A stretch of 64,000 nucleotides of DNA, taken from Bacteroidota bacterium. GTDB lineage: Bacteria > Bacteroidota > Bacteroidia > Bacteroidales > Paludibacteraceae. The notes below the pieces were generated by a model. That model did not search any database. It had not been told where the DNA came from and saw only the letters and a program-made list of their open reading frames with translations. The translations under genes were made by a program, and so were the position numbers. Location of the stretch: assembly GCA_021779195.1 (NCBI GenBank), contig JAJYBB010000003.1, positions 124,001 to 188,000 of the forward strand, read 5' to 3'. Below, one piece after another: positions 7,974-16,091 of the stretch. Each line of letters opens with the position of its first letter. The stretch's first letter is position 1.

Positions 7974-8013
7974 ATTCGGGTACCCAAAGAAAAAAAGTTT
8001 CGGGTACCCGAAT
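7974..8013. repeat. Perfect 12-bp inverted repeat with GGGTACCC core
   Basis: ATTCGGGTACCC (7974-7985) and GGGTACCCGAAT (8002-8013) are exact complements around a 16-nt A-rich spacer. Each arm also contains the 8-bp palindrome GGGTACCC. It lies 50 bp past the ssrA-like terminator, in a stretch without genes. It could be a terminator, a recombination site or a protein-binding dyad; nothing decides. Confidence 0.55.
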
Positions 8014-8697
8014 TTGCTTTCAAAATACTTATAATCAAGTAGTTCAATCTTTGAACATCTTGTACATAAATCAAGGAAAACGTATTTTTGAACACTTTAA
8101 GGGTTACCACACAACTCCATCTGTCTTGCGACCAAACTTGGGTATATAGCTCAGATCAAAGGCTATTAATCGTTTTGCACTACAGTGCTGTTGAACAAGA
8201 GAAGCATTAAAGTTGAAGAAGTCAAAATCAACTTCAACGTGTTGACGCTAAAGCTGTTCGCCATATTTTCCATATCTGCCTAATTGCAAGAAATTGATGG
8301 GTGCATTCATACTCAAAAAACCAAAGAACGTCTTTTTAAAGTTCCTACGCCATTTGTTTATAGGTTCGGGCAAAAATTTAAAAAAACTTTTCGCATTGCG
8401 AGGAATAAGAATTATGAGTCTTGGAAATCATAAATTTATAAAAGTTAAAGTACCTATAAAGGTAATATACAAATAATATCAGACTTATTTTCTTGATATT
8501 CAAATAATTAATATTAGGTTTAACGAAGCATTGTGAAAATAAGTTGAAAGATAAATATTGACATATCAACAATAAAATAATATCCAAAATTAGCAGGTCA
8601 TTATAGTTTGATCAAAAGAAGTATAGGACAATAATAAATTGGGAATGAAAATCAGACATAAATAGATAACCCATAATAATTACTATTAATCACCTTA
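8014..8697. other. Gene-poor, apparently decayed stretch
   Basis: No credible gene is present. Short stretches in different frames, such as a frame reading DQRLLIVLHYSAVEQEKH near 8150-8215, end quickly in stops and might be the debris of a transposase or other gene, but no family can be named. A Lys/Ile-rich frame of 60 codons (8294-8476) has no promoter, ribosome-binding context or recognisable motif. Confidence 0.4.
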
Positions 8698-8957
8698 TTT
8701 CCAATATATTATTAAGAAAATACAATCACTGAATATAAATGATTTGGTTTACCGCCGTAAAAAAGGACTAACAGAACAGCTTTATCGGGATAAGACTTTA
8801 CTCTGAATTTGAACGTGTTTGCCTCGAAACAGGGGTTACTGCCATTTTGGCCTACGGATATAAAACCTCAGCCGGAATGCTCGAACGACTGCATTTCTAC
8901 CCGGGCGAATACACCTACCGCGAATTCTGGAAACCATTGCAGGAATACAGGGCCTGA
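8698..8957 (+). pseudogene. Frameshifted 3' end of an unidentified gene
   Basis: One frame reads SLNINDLVYRRKKGLTEQLY then RDKTLL and a TGA at 8803-8805; a one-base shift near 8796-8801 continues as YSEFERVCLETGV, then ILAYGYKTSAGMLERLHFYP, then EYTYREFWKPLQEYRA and a TGA at 8955-8957. The joined text has good protein-like composition and the second part is more G+C-rich than its surroundings. No start codon or upstream body remains, so this is the last ~80 codons of a lost gene, converging on the PUL regulator 3 bp away. I do not recognise the family. Confidence 0.5.
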
Positions 8958-8960
8958 TGC

Positions 8961-11729
8961 TCATCCTTTCATACGGTTTACGTAGTTGGTCGGGCTTTCG
9001 TTGAAATATTCCCTGAAACATTTGGTGAAATACGACGGCGAGGAAAATCCGGTTTCGTAAGCTATTTCAGAAATCGATTTTTCGGATGAAACCAACAGTT
9101 TTTCAGCCGCTTTCAAACGAATAATCCGGACCAGTTCGTTGGGGGCGTAATTGGTCAGCGATTTAATTTTGCGATACAGTTGTACTCTCGAAAGCCCCAG
9201 ATTTTTACCAATATCGTCTACATTCAAATCGCTGTCAATCAGGTTATTTTCTACTATTTTACGGAATTTTCCCATAAAGGTTTTATCTATTTCGCTGATG
9301 GTTTCCTTTTTTTCGCCAAATGAGAAATGAGTTCGAAAAGCCTCTTTCACCTTTTCACGGTTTTCAATCAGCTTGCGGATGCGGATTTTCAGGATTTCTT
9401 CGTTGAAAGGCTTGGTAACATAGGCATCTGCCCCACTTTCGAACCCGACAACCTTTTGTTCATCCATCGAAAAGGCAGTCAGCAAAATGACCGGAATATG
9501 GCTGGTACTTAATTCATCTTTTAGTGTTCGGCACAATTCAAAGCCATCCATTCCATCCATCTTTACATCGCTGATAATCAGATCTGGCACATATTTTCGA
9601 GCTTTCAACAACCCTTGCTGACCATTGATTGCTTCCAGAATTTCATATTCGCCGCCGAGCAAACTCCGCACATAAGTTCGCACATCAGAATTATCCTCCA
9701 CCAGCAACACCAAAGGCTTTTTGCTTTCGGGCGACGGTTCTTTTGTCTCATCCTCCTCCGAACCTTCGGTCACTAGCACATCATCCGACCGCAAATGACT
9801 GCTATCGAGCACAGGATATTGCTCAGTGGCGGCGATATTTTTCTGACTGTACGGCATTGTAACCATAAAGGAGGTTCCACGACCTTCGCTGCTTTCCACT
9901 TCAATGGTTCCGTTGTGTTGTTCCACGAGCATTTTGGTTATAGCCAACCCGATGCCTGAACCTTCCACGCGACTATTAACCCTATAAAACCGGTCGAAAA
10001 CCTGATGAATATGCTGTTCGGAAATTCCGGGACCGGTATCTGAAACTGTTATACAGGCTGCATCTTCCCCGTTTATTTTCGATTTGGACAGCGAAAGTTT
10101 GACGGTTCCGTTCTCAGGTGTAAACTTCAAAGCATTGGAGATCAAGTTGTAAACGATTTTCTCCATTTTATCCGAATCAAACCAAAGCGTAAAATCCTCA
10201 TTGATTGCCGAAAAAGTGAAATGAACATGTTTCTTTCGTGCCAGTTCACGGAAAGATTCATAAATTTCTGAAAGAAAAGACTTCAGATCGCCCAGTGTGA
10301 AAAACATCTGCATTTTTCCGTTTTCAAACCTTCTAAATTCGATGATCTGATCAATGAGTTTCATCAAAATATGAATATTTCTATGCATCAGACGGGTCAT
10401 TTTCAGTCCTTCATTACTAAGTGTTTCATTTTCAGTCAACCAGTCGAGTGGTCCATGAAGCAAAGTGAGTGGTGTCCGAAACTCGTGCGAAATGTTAGTA
10501 AAAAAAATCAACTTGGACTGAGTGGCTTCTTCCAGATTTTTCGAAAGCACCATCAACTGATCTTTTTGTTGCGAAAGTTCTTCTTTCTGTCGATTGATGG
10601 CGATATTTGTGGATTCCAGCAGCTTATTGGTTCTATTTTTTGATCGATATGCTCTGAAAAGTAAAATCATCATCACCAGAATAAGAAACAGAACAACAAA
10701 AGAGCCTACCAGCAAGGTTCGTTGTGTACTGTATTTTTCAAGATTACGGTTAAGTACTTCGTTCAACTGATTGATACGGTACTGATGATCCAGAATCTGA
10801 TCAGTTTGAAGCTTAATTACTCTTGCATTTGTTTTATCCACCACTGCCGTATACAGCATATTTTCTTTCTGGAATGGTTCTTTATTCAGAATATGAACCG
10901 CAGTTTGAATCGCCTTTTCGCCTCCGGTAGGATAAATAAAAGTTGCATCCAGTACTCCGTTTATAACTTTCTGAATTCCACCATCGGATCCTGGCAGGGC
11001 ATCGATCCCCAGCAAAAGTGGTTTCCGAATACCACTTACCTGCTTCAGTGCCTCATAAGCTCCGGTTGCCATTTCGTCGTTATGTGCAAAAATCAAATCG
11101 ACAGGGATTTTTTGCTGAAGAAATCCGGTCGTTTTTTCACGGGCAGTCTTGCGTAACCAAGCGCCATCTGCCTGATAAACAATATGTATATCCGGATAAC
11201 CAGCCAAAATACTTTTAAATCCGTTGTGACGTTCGAGATCGGGCGTAGAACCTTTCAATCCGCGAATCTCCACGACATTTCCTTTGCCGTTAAGCAAATT
11301 CACCGCATAAACGCCTACTTCACGCCCAATCTGATAGTTGTCGGCTCCTACAAAAGCCGTGTAATTTTCTGAGTTAATTTTCCGGTCGACCAGTATCACG
11401 GGAATGCCTTCCTGCATGGCTTTTTCAATCACCGGCGTGAGCGGAACCGCTTCATTCGGCGCCACAATAATCAAATCCACTTTATCGGCAATAAAGCTTT
11501 CGATATCGCGAATTTGTTGTTGATTACTGTCGTATGCGGTTTTAATTCTGACTTCTATTTTGGGATAGAAAGAAGCTTCCCGAGTCATCTCGTTGTTCAT
11601 TGTCCGTCGCCAGGCATCGTCGCTGCATTGCGAAACTCCAATTACTTTTAGGTGGTTGGAATTTTCCTTTGAACATGAACTAAAAAGAAAAACCAGAAAA
11701 AATATGCCTATAAAATGAATTTTATTCAT
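8961..11729 (-). CDS. Hybrid two-component system regulator with LacI-like sugar sensor (fructan PUL)
   Basis: A one-polypeptide sensor kinase and transcription factor (HTCS). Order: signal/lipobox-like N-terminus (C19), periplasmic sugar-binding domain of the LacI/ribose-binding type (about 28-300), TM segment (338-358), coiled linker, HisKA with phosphorylatable H415 in ISHEFRTP, HATPase with N532 and DTGPGIS/GSGIGLAI, receiver domain with D721 in ISDVKM, and an AraC-type DNA-binding domain (about 830-920). The domain set matches Bacteroides thetaiotaomicron BT1754, whose sensor binds fructose. It ends the PUL gene string, 121 bp after the fructokinase gene, but has its own promoter. Likely targets are the two operator modules at 16008-16068 and 25122-25182 (inference). 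Confidence 0.93.
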   Translation of the reverse strand: MNKIHFIGIFFLVFLFSSCSKENSNHLKVIGVSQCSDDAWRRTMNNEMTREASFYPKIEVRIKTAYDSNQQQIRDIESFIADKVDLIIVAPNEAVPLTPVIEKAMQEGIPVILVDRKINSENYTAFVGADNYQIGREVGVYAVNLLNGKGNVVEIRGLKGSTPDLERHNGFKSILAGYPDIHIVYQADGAWLRKTAREKTTGFLQQKIPVDLIFAHNDEMATGAYEALKQVSGIRKPLLLGIDALPGSDGGIQKVINGVLDATFIYPTGGEKAIQTAVHILNKEPFQKENMLYTAVVDKTNARVIKLQTDQILDHQYRINQLNEVLNRNLEKYSTQRTLLVGSFVVLFLILVMMILLFRAYRSKNRTNKLLESTNIAINRQKEELSQQKDQLMVLSKNLEEATQSKLIFFTNISHEFRTPLTLLHGPLDWLTENETLSNEGLKMTRLMHRNIHILMKLIDQIIEFRRFENGKMQMFFTLGDLKSFLSEIYESFRELARKKHVHFTFSAINEDFTLWFDSDKMEKIVYNLISNALKFTPENGTVKLSLSKSKINGEDAACITVSDTGPGISEQHIHQVFDRFYRVNSRVEGSGIGLAITKMLVEQHNGTIEVESSEGRGTSFMVTMPYSQKNIAATEQYPVLDSSHLRSDDVLVTEGSEEDETKEPSPESKKPLVLLVEDNSDVRTYVRSLLGGEYEILEAINGQQGLLKARKYVPDLIISDVKMDGMDGFELCRTLKDELSTSHIPVILLTAFSMDEQKVVGFESGADAYVTKPFNEEILKIRIRKLIENREKVKEAFRTHFSFGEKKETISEIDKTFMGKFRKIVENNLIDSDLNVDDIGKNLGLSRVQLYRKIKSLTNYAPNELVRIIRLKAAEKLLVSSEKSISEIAYETGFSSPSYFTKCFREYFNESPTNYVNRMKG

Positions 11730-11773
11730 GGTATGGATGAATTTAAGTGAAAGGTCTACACTTAATTCACATT

Positions 11774-11803
11774 CAAAAGTAGTGTAATTTTATTGAACAG
11801 CAA
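11774..11803 (-). promoter_or_regulatory. Promoter of the PUL regulator gene
   Basis: Minus-strand TTG (11803-11801), a 19-bp spacer and TACTTTTG (11781-11774) match the housekeeping consensus exactly, so the sensor is probably made constitutively at some level. The predicted leader is about 38 nt to the ATG at 11729. Confidence 0.7.
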
Positions 11804-11850
11804 ACCGATCGAATTATTAAATCCGACCGGCTTTATTCTTAAATACTTTT

Positions 11851-12804
11851 TTATGCTGGTTTTTTTACTCTTGATAGCAATATCTCCGGCAATTTCGGCA
11901 TTGCTCCATGTTGTGTGCATACGAATGCCGAAACATCAACAGCCAACTGATGGGCATCGCTAATGCGTTGACTTCGCAGTAATGCTGAAACAAATGCGGC
12001 TGTAAATGAATCGCCTGCACCAACCGTATCGGCAACTTCTACCAACGGTGTTGGTTTAAATGAAGTTTCATTCTGAGTAACAACATAACTTCCCTGAGTT
12101 CCTTTTGTAAGTACAACGATTTCCAAAGCACAGTTGTGAAGTAACTGATTGCAGATTTCTAACTCGCTTTTTGATTCCCATCCGAAAAGTTGCCCAACAA
12201 TCAGAATTTCGTCATCATTTATTTTCAGTATATTACACCGGTCAAGAGCATGTTCTATAAGTTCCAAGGTATAAAAATGCTGGCGTAAATTGATATCGAA
12301 TATCTTAAGTGCAGTTTCAGGTACACAATCTAAAAAACGATTAATATTGGCACGTGAAACGCTGCTGCGTTGAGCCAGTGAACCAAAACAAACAGTTTCT
12401 GTCTTACGCGCAAGAGCCTCCATTTCGGGCGTAAAAGGAATGTTATCCCAGGCAACATTCTCACAAATTTCATATTGTGGAATCCCTTTTTCATCCAGTG
12501 TTACCTGTACGGTTCCTGTTTCAAAGGGGGTAGTTTCAATTTGGTATTTCAACTCTTTTTTACTTAGATTTTCAATGATCTCATGCCCCAAATCATCATT
12601 TCCTATTGCACTTACAGCATATCCTTCGAACCCAAACTGAGACACATGATAGGCGAAATTTGCCGGTGCGCCACCCAGTACTTTTCCGTTGGGAAATACA
12701 TCCCACAATATTTCTCCAATTCCTACTATGACGCTTTGACCTCCGGTACCTAAAGAGGAATTTGTAAGACCATGGTTTTGTGTTTTTTCTTGCGTATCTT
12801 TCAT
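11851..12804 (-). CDS. Fructokinase, PfkB/ribokinase family
   Basis: Phosphorylates imported fructose to fructose 6-phosphate in the cytoplasm. The 317-residue protein has the N-terminal PfkB signature GGAPANFAYHVSQFG (about 44-58) and the C-terminal signature DTVGAGDSFTAAF (259-271) with catalytic base D265. Substrate assignment comes mainly from context: it is the third gene of the GH32-MFS-kinase operon, in the same order as the fructan PUL of B. thetaiotaomicron (BT1757-BT1759). The first 23 residues are a polar extension without family equivalent; a later start is possible, but the reading begins cleanly 53 bp after the MFS gene. Confidence 0.9.
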   Translation of the reverse strand: MKDTQEKTQNHGLTNSSLGTGGQSVIVGIGEILWDVFPNGKVLGGAPANFAYHVSQFGFEGYAVSAIGNDDLGHEIIENLSKKELKYQIETTPFETGTVQVTLDEKGIPQYEICENVAWDNIPFTPEMEALARKTETVCFGSLAQRSSVSRANINRFLDCVPETALKIFDINLRQHFYTLELIEHALDRCNILKINDDEILIVGQLFGWESKSELEICNQLLHNCALEIVVLTKGTQGSYVVTQNETSFKPTPLVEVADTVGAGDSFTAAFVSALLRSQRISDAHQLAVDVSAFVCTQHGAMPKLPEILLSRVKKPA

Positions 12805-12857
12805 ATCAATTGTATTGTTAATCTTTATTAATTTAAATCCCTTTTAGAAGTTTGGGA

Positions 12858-14198
12858 TCACAATCCCAATTCTTCTTCAATCTGTTCCAATGATTTTCCT
12901 TTGGTTTCGGGAATCCATATTTTTACAAAAACGAAGGCAATAACGCTGAATAATCCAAAAATACCAAACAGATAAGCCAACCCAAGCGAACCTTGTATGA
13001 CCGGGGCAAAATAAACAGTTAGGAAAGTGCAAAGCCAACTAACGGCAGTTGAAAACGACATAGCCAGCCCTTTAATCCGGTTCGGATATATTTCGGAAAT
13101 AATAACCCACATTACCGGTGCAAATGAAGCAGCAAAGAACGAAATATAAACCAACAAGGCAATCAACACACCGATTCCGTTTTGAACCGGTTTGGCAAAT
13201 TCCCATGTGAGATAAGCCAACGAAGCAATCATACCCACGGCTCCCCAAAGTAATAATGTTTTTCTGCCTTTTTTATCCACCAACCACAAAGCCACGATGG
13301 TCATCAAAAAGTTTACCAGCCCCACTATCATAGCTTGCATCATCGAATCGCCTTTGGCCGAACCGGCAGCATGAAAAATTTCGGGTGAAAACATAATCAC
13401 GGCGTTTATGCCTGTTATTTGCTGTAAGGCTGCAATTAACGTCCCTATCAGCACAATTTTTCCGGTTTTCCCTTTAAATAGTTCACTGAACTTCATCCTA
13501 TCTTTGCTTTTATCGGCTAAAAGCATCTTTTCCATTTCGGGAAGTTCTTCGTCAACCAGTCTTTTCCCTCCGGTTCTGTTCAACACGTTGATTGCTTCCT
13601 CTTTCTGCCCGTGAGCCAATAACCAGCGTGGACTTTCGGGGAATTTTGCAATAAGGAATATTAAATACAAAACGCCGAATATGCCCGGAATTGCAAGCAT
13701 GTATCGCCACGCATTGTTGCCAAAACCAATGAGCAAATAATCGAAAATATAAGCCAATACAATACCAATGGTGATGGCGAACTGATTGAATGAAACCAAC
13801 CGCCCACGGCTTTTTGCCGGTGAAATCTCAGAAATATACATGGGCGCAACAACCGAAGTGGCTCCAACTGCCAAACCGGATAATAAGCGGAATAGAATTA
13901 AAATAGTTGCCGATTCGGCCACGGCGCAACCCAACGCTGAAATTATGTAAAGCACGGCTGTGGTTATCATTACTTTTTTACGTCCAAACTTTTCGGTGAA
14001 ATTTCCCGTAAATAAGGCACCGACTAAGCAACCGATGGTGAGTAAAGCTGCGACAGTGCCTAAACCGCTGTCGGTTAATGAAAACTGGCCCTTAATCATG
14101 TCAACGGCACCTGAGATTCCCGCCATGTTTAGCCCGAAAAGTAAACCGCCGTTGATTGCAACGAAGGTAGTCCAATATAAATACTTGTTATTCGACAT
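12858..14198 (-). CDS. MFS sugar:H+ symporter, probable fructose importer
   Basis: A 446-residue inner-membrane protein of the sugar-porter family with 12 predicted TM segments. Signatures: GCLVGALFTGNFTEKFGRKK (TM2-3 loop, GR-K motif), RLLSGLAVGATSVVAPMYISE (TM4, with PMYISE), PESPRWLLAHGQ after TM6, LQQITGINAVIMFSPEIF in TM7, and PETKGKSLEQIEEEL at the C-terminus. It starts 9 bp after the periplasmic GH32 gene and precedes fructokinase, so it most likely brings monosaccharide fructose into the cytoplasm, as BT1758 is thought to do. Specificity is inference from context. Confidence 0.92.
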   Translation of the reverse strand: MSNNKYLYWTTFVAINGGLLFGLNMAGISGAVDMIKGQFSLTDSGLGTVAALLTIGCLVGALFTGNFTEKFGRKKVMITTAVLYIISALGCAVAESATILILFRLLSGLAVGATSVVAPMYISEISPAKSRGRLVSFNQFAITIGIVLAYIFDYLLIGFGNNAWRYMLAIPGIFGVLYLIFLIAKFPESPRWLLAHGQKEEAINVLNRTGGKRLVDEELPEMEKMLLADKSKDRMKFSELFKGKTGKIVLIGTLIAALQQITGINAVIMFSPEIFHAAGSAKGDSMMQAMIVGLVNFLMTIVALWLVDKKGRKTLLLWGAVGMIASLAYLTWEFAKPVQNGIGVLIALLVYISFFAASFAPVMWVIISEIYPNRIKGLAMSFSTAVSWLCTFLTVYFAPVIQGSLGLAYLFGIFGLFSVIAFVFVKIWIPETKGKSLEQIEEELGL

Positions 14199-14207
14199 TG
14201 TATTGAT

Positions 14208-15974
14208 TTATTTTATGTTGTTAACTTTGATATTTTCAACTTTCCATGCTGCATCTTCACCGTAAAATTTGAGTTGATTCATAACTTCAGTAGGGAAAAA
14301 CAACGAAGTCATTGCTATTTCACCTTTGTTGATGAATATTTCTGCTGAAGCTTTATCAACCAATAAACGAACCTGATAAATATCTTTTTTTACCAATGGA
14401 GCATTCATTCCGAATTTAAACTTGTCGCTGAAATCGATACGACCGCTTTTACGCCGGTCGATGCTGAAGAATTTTGTACTGAGATCGAAATTGAATTTAA
14501 GCGATTCTCCTTTCGTGTTTTGAAGTTCAAATCCAAATACATTAGCAACCTGCGGTTTGATGGTCATTTCTATTTCGTAACAGCCATTATTTGTTTTTAG
14601 TAATGGAGAGATCAGCGCTTGCTTATTTATCTCCATATCCGGTTTCTCAGAGATATTTGTTCTTAGCGTATTCATTTCGGCAACAGGGAAACTATTCAGA
14701 ACCAAATGTTCTCCATTGTTTACTAACGTTAGTTGACGCGGTATAGTCATTGCACTCCTGAAATTTACTGTCGGAACCTGGTTGGCATAATCCCAGTTGC
14801 TCATCCAGCCCAAAAACAATCGGCGGCCATCCTGTTTAGGTACATTCCCCCAGGTAACTCCGGCGTAATTGTCTCGTCCGTAGTCGATCCAGAGCGGGTA
14901 GGGGAGAGCATCAGCCTTGAATGTTTTTCCATCGAAATTGCCGATAAAATATTGCGTGGCAGAGCCTCCGTTTGGTCCGCCGGGATTGATGCTTACTATC
15001 AACACCCATTTCGTTTTTCCCTGATAAGCGAGTGGGAATAAATCGGGACACTCCCAAACTCCCGCATGTGAACCAATTCCGTCGCCAAATTCGCTCAGGC
15101 GTGTCCAATGTTTTAAATTTGGAGACCCATAAAATGTTACTGTTTGTTTGGTGGCCAGTGCCATGACCCATTGGTTGGAAACTTCGTTCCACGAAACTTT
15201 GGGATCGCGAAAATCGGTGATACCCGGATTTGGCAAAACCGGATTGTGGGCATATTTGGTGAAAGTTCGTCCTTTGTCGGTACTGTAAGCAATGCATTCC
15301 TGCTGGGTTTTACCGTTAGCAGTATAAATAGCAATCATAGCATTTTTCCCAAAGCCGGCGGTGTTGTTAACATCGATTACCGCACTACCCGAAAAAATGG
15401 CACCTAAACTATCGGGCATAAGAGCCGTTGGTAAATAAGTCCACGAAACCAAATCGGTGCTTACAGCATGTCCCCACGACATGTTTCCCCACATGGAACC
15501 AAAAGGATTGTATTGAAAAAACAGATGGTACTCGCCGTCGAGATATACCATCCCATTCGGGTCGTTGGTCCAGCTATGTTCGGGCGTGAAATGAAATTGA
15601 GGGCGGTATGTCTCGTTGAAGTTGAAATCAAATTTATCGGATGGTTTGATGTTGTCAATTCCGGAAATTTTATCAGTCGTATTGAGGAATGAAAGGGTGA
15701 TTTTTTTACCCATCCATTTTTTTACATCCAACGGAACCCAATAGTCGATGTGATTTTTAGCCAGATGAACATCGTAAGCCGGTTGATCTTTCGATTCAGA
15801 GGAAGAAACCTGTATCTTAACTTCCGGTGCACTTTCTTCTATTGGCAACAGCAGGTAGCTTGATTGAATCTGATAATCTACCTGAATATTTTCTCCGGTA
15901 GATTTTTTTTGGGAAATGCAACTTATACTGATTAGGAAAAGTGCAATCAGCATTGAAATAATTGGTTTTTTCAT
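14208..15974 (-). CDS. GH32 fructan hydrolase lipoprotein (exo-fructosidase type)
   Basis: Hydrolyses beta-fructosidic bonds, probably releasing fructose in the periplasm. The chosen start (588 residues) gives a lipoprotein signal MKKPIISMLIALFLISISC, Cys19 being lipidated; a longer reading from 16010 would begin inside the -7 box and is unlikely. An N-terminal beta-domain (about 30-120, as in other Bacteroides GH32 enzymes) precedes the five-bladed propeller with all three acids: nucleophile D138 in WTNDPNG, D257 in FRDPK and acid/base E308 in WECPDLF. The C-terminal beta-sandwich follows from about residue 440. First gene of the GH32-MFS-fructokinase operon, driven from 16008-16068. Confidence 0.95.
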   Translation of the reverse strand: MKKPIISMLIALFLISISCISQKKSTGENIQVDYQIQSSYLLLPIEESAPEVKIQVSSSESKDQPAYDVHLAKNHIDYWVPLDVKKWMGKKITLSFLNTTDKISGIDNIKPSDKFDFNFNETYRPQFHFTPEHSWTNDPNGMVYLDGEYHLFFQYNPFGSMWGNMSWGHAVSTDLVSWTYLPTALMPDSLGAIFSGSAVIDVNNTAGFGKNAMIAIYTANGKTQQECIAYSTDKGRTFTKYAHNPVLPNPGITDFRDPKVSWNEVSNQWVMALATKQTVTFYGSPNLKHWTRLSEFGDGIGSHAGVWECPDLFPLAYQGKTKWVLIVSINPGGPNGGSATQYFIGNFDGKTFKADALPYPLWIDYGRDNYAGVTWGNVPKQDGRRLFLGWMSNWDYANQVPTVNFRSAMTIPRQLTLVNNGEHLVLNSFPVAEMNTLRTNISEKPDMEINKQALISPLLKTNNGCYEIEMTIKPQVANVFGFELQNTKGESLKFNFDLSTKFFSIDRRKSGRIDFSDKFKFGMNAPLVKKDIYQVRLLVDKASAEIFINKGEIAMTSLFFPTEVMNQLKFYGEDAAWKVENIKVNNIK

Positions 15975-16007
15975 GGATATAAAAATTGTAGTTAACGATT
16001 CACGTTG

Positions 16008-16068
16008 CAAAAATAGATATGAATAACTCTATTCGATGTCAATTTTGTTGCATCATCGTGTAATTTTG
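16008..16068 (-). promoter_or_regulatory. PUL operon promoter and operator, copy 1
   Basis: The minus-strand -7 box TATTTTTG (16015-16008) is followed, upstream for the gene, by two half-sites written on the plus strand as CAATTTTG (16040-16047) and TAATTTTG (16061-16068), spaced with a 21-bp period around TTGCATCATCG. There is no -33 TTG at the right distance, as expected for an activator-dependent promoter. A nearly identical module with the same 25-bp spacing precedes susC. The likely activator is the AraC domain of the local hybrid regulator. Confidence 0.65.
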
Positions 16069-16091
16069 ATACAGTAAATGCCATTTTTCCT

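Noticed and set aside
8100-8290. Possible transposase debris (DQRLLIVLHYSAVEQEKH)
   Set aside because: Only a vague likeness to IS4-type text; no DDE residues, inverted repeats or target duplication could be shown.
8294-8476. 60-codon Lys/Ile-rich frame
   Set aside because: No motif, no promoter, low-complexity composition and a surrounding of decayed DNA; not supported as a gene.
14911-15297. Long minus-strand frame inside the GH32 gene (and similar frames within susC, glyS, envC and the regulator)
   Set aside because: They overlap well-supported genes in other frames, and lack signal, motif or start context of their own.
15975-16010. Longer GH32 start at 16010
   Set aside because: The codon lies inside the -7 box; the lipoprotein signal begins at 15974.
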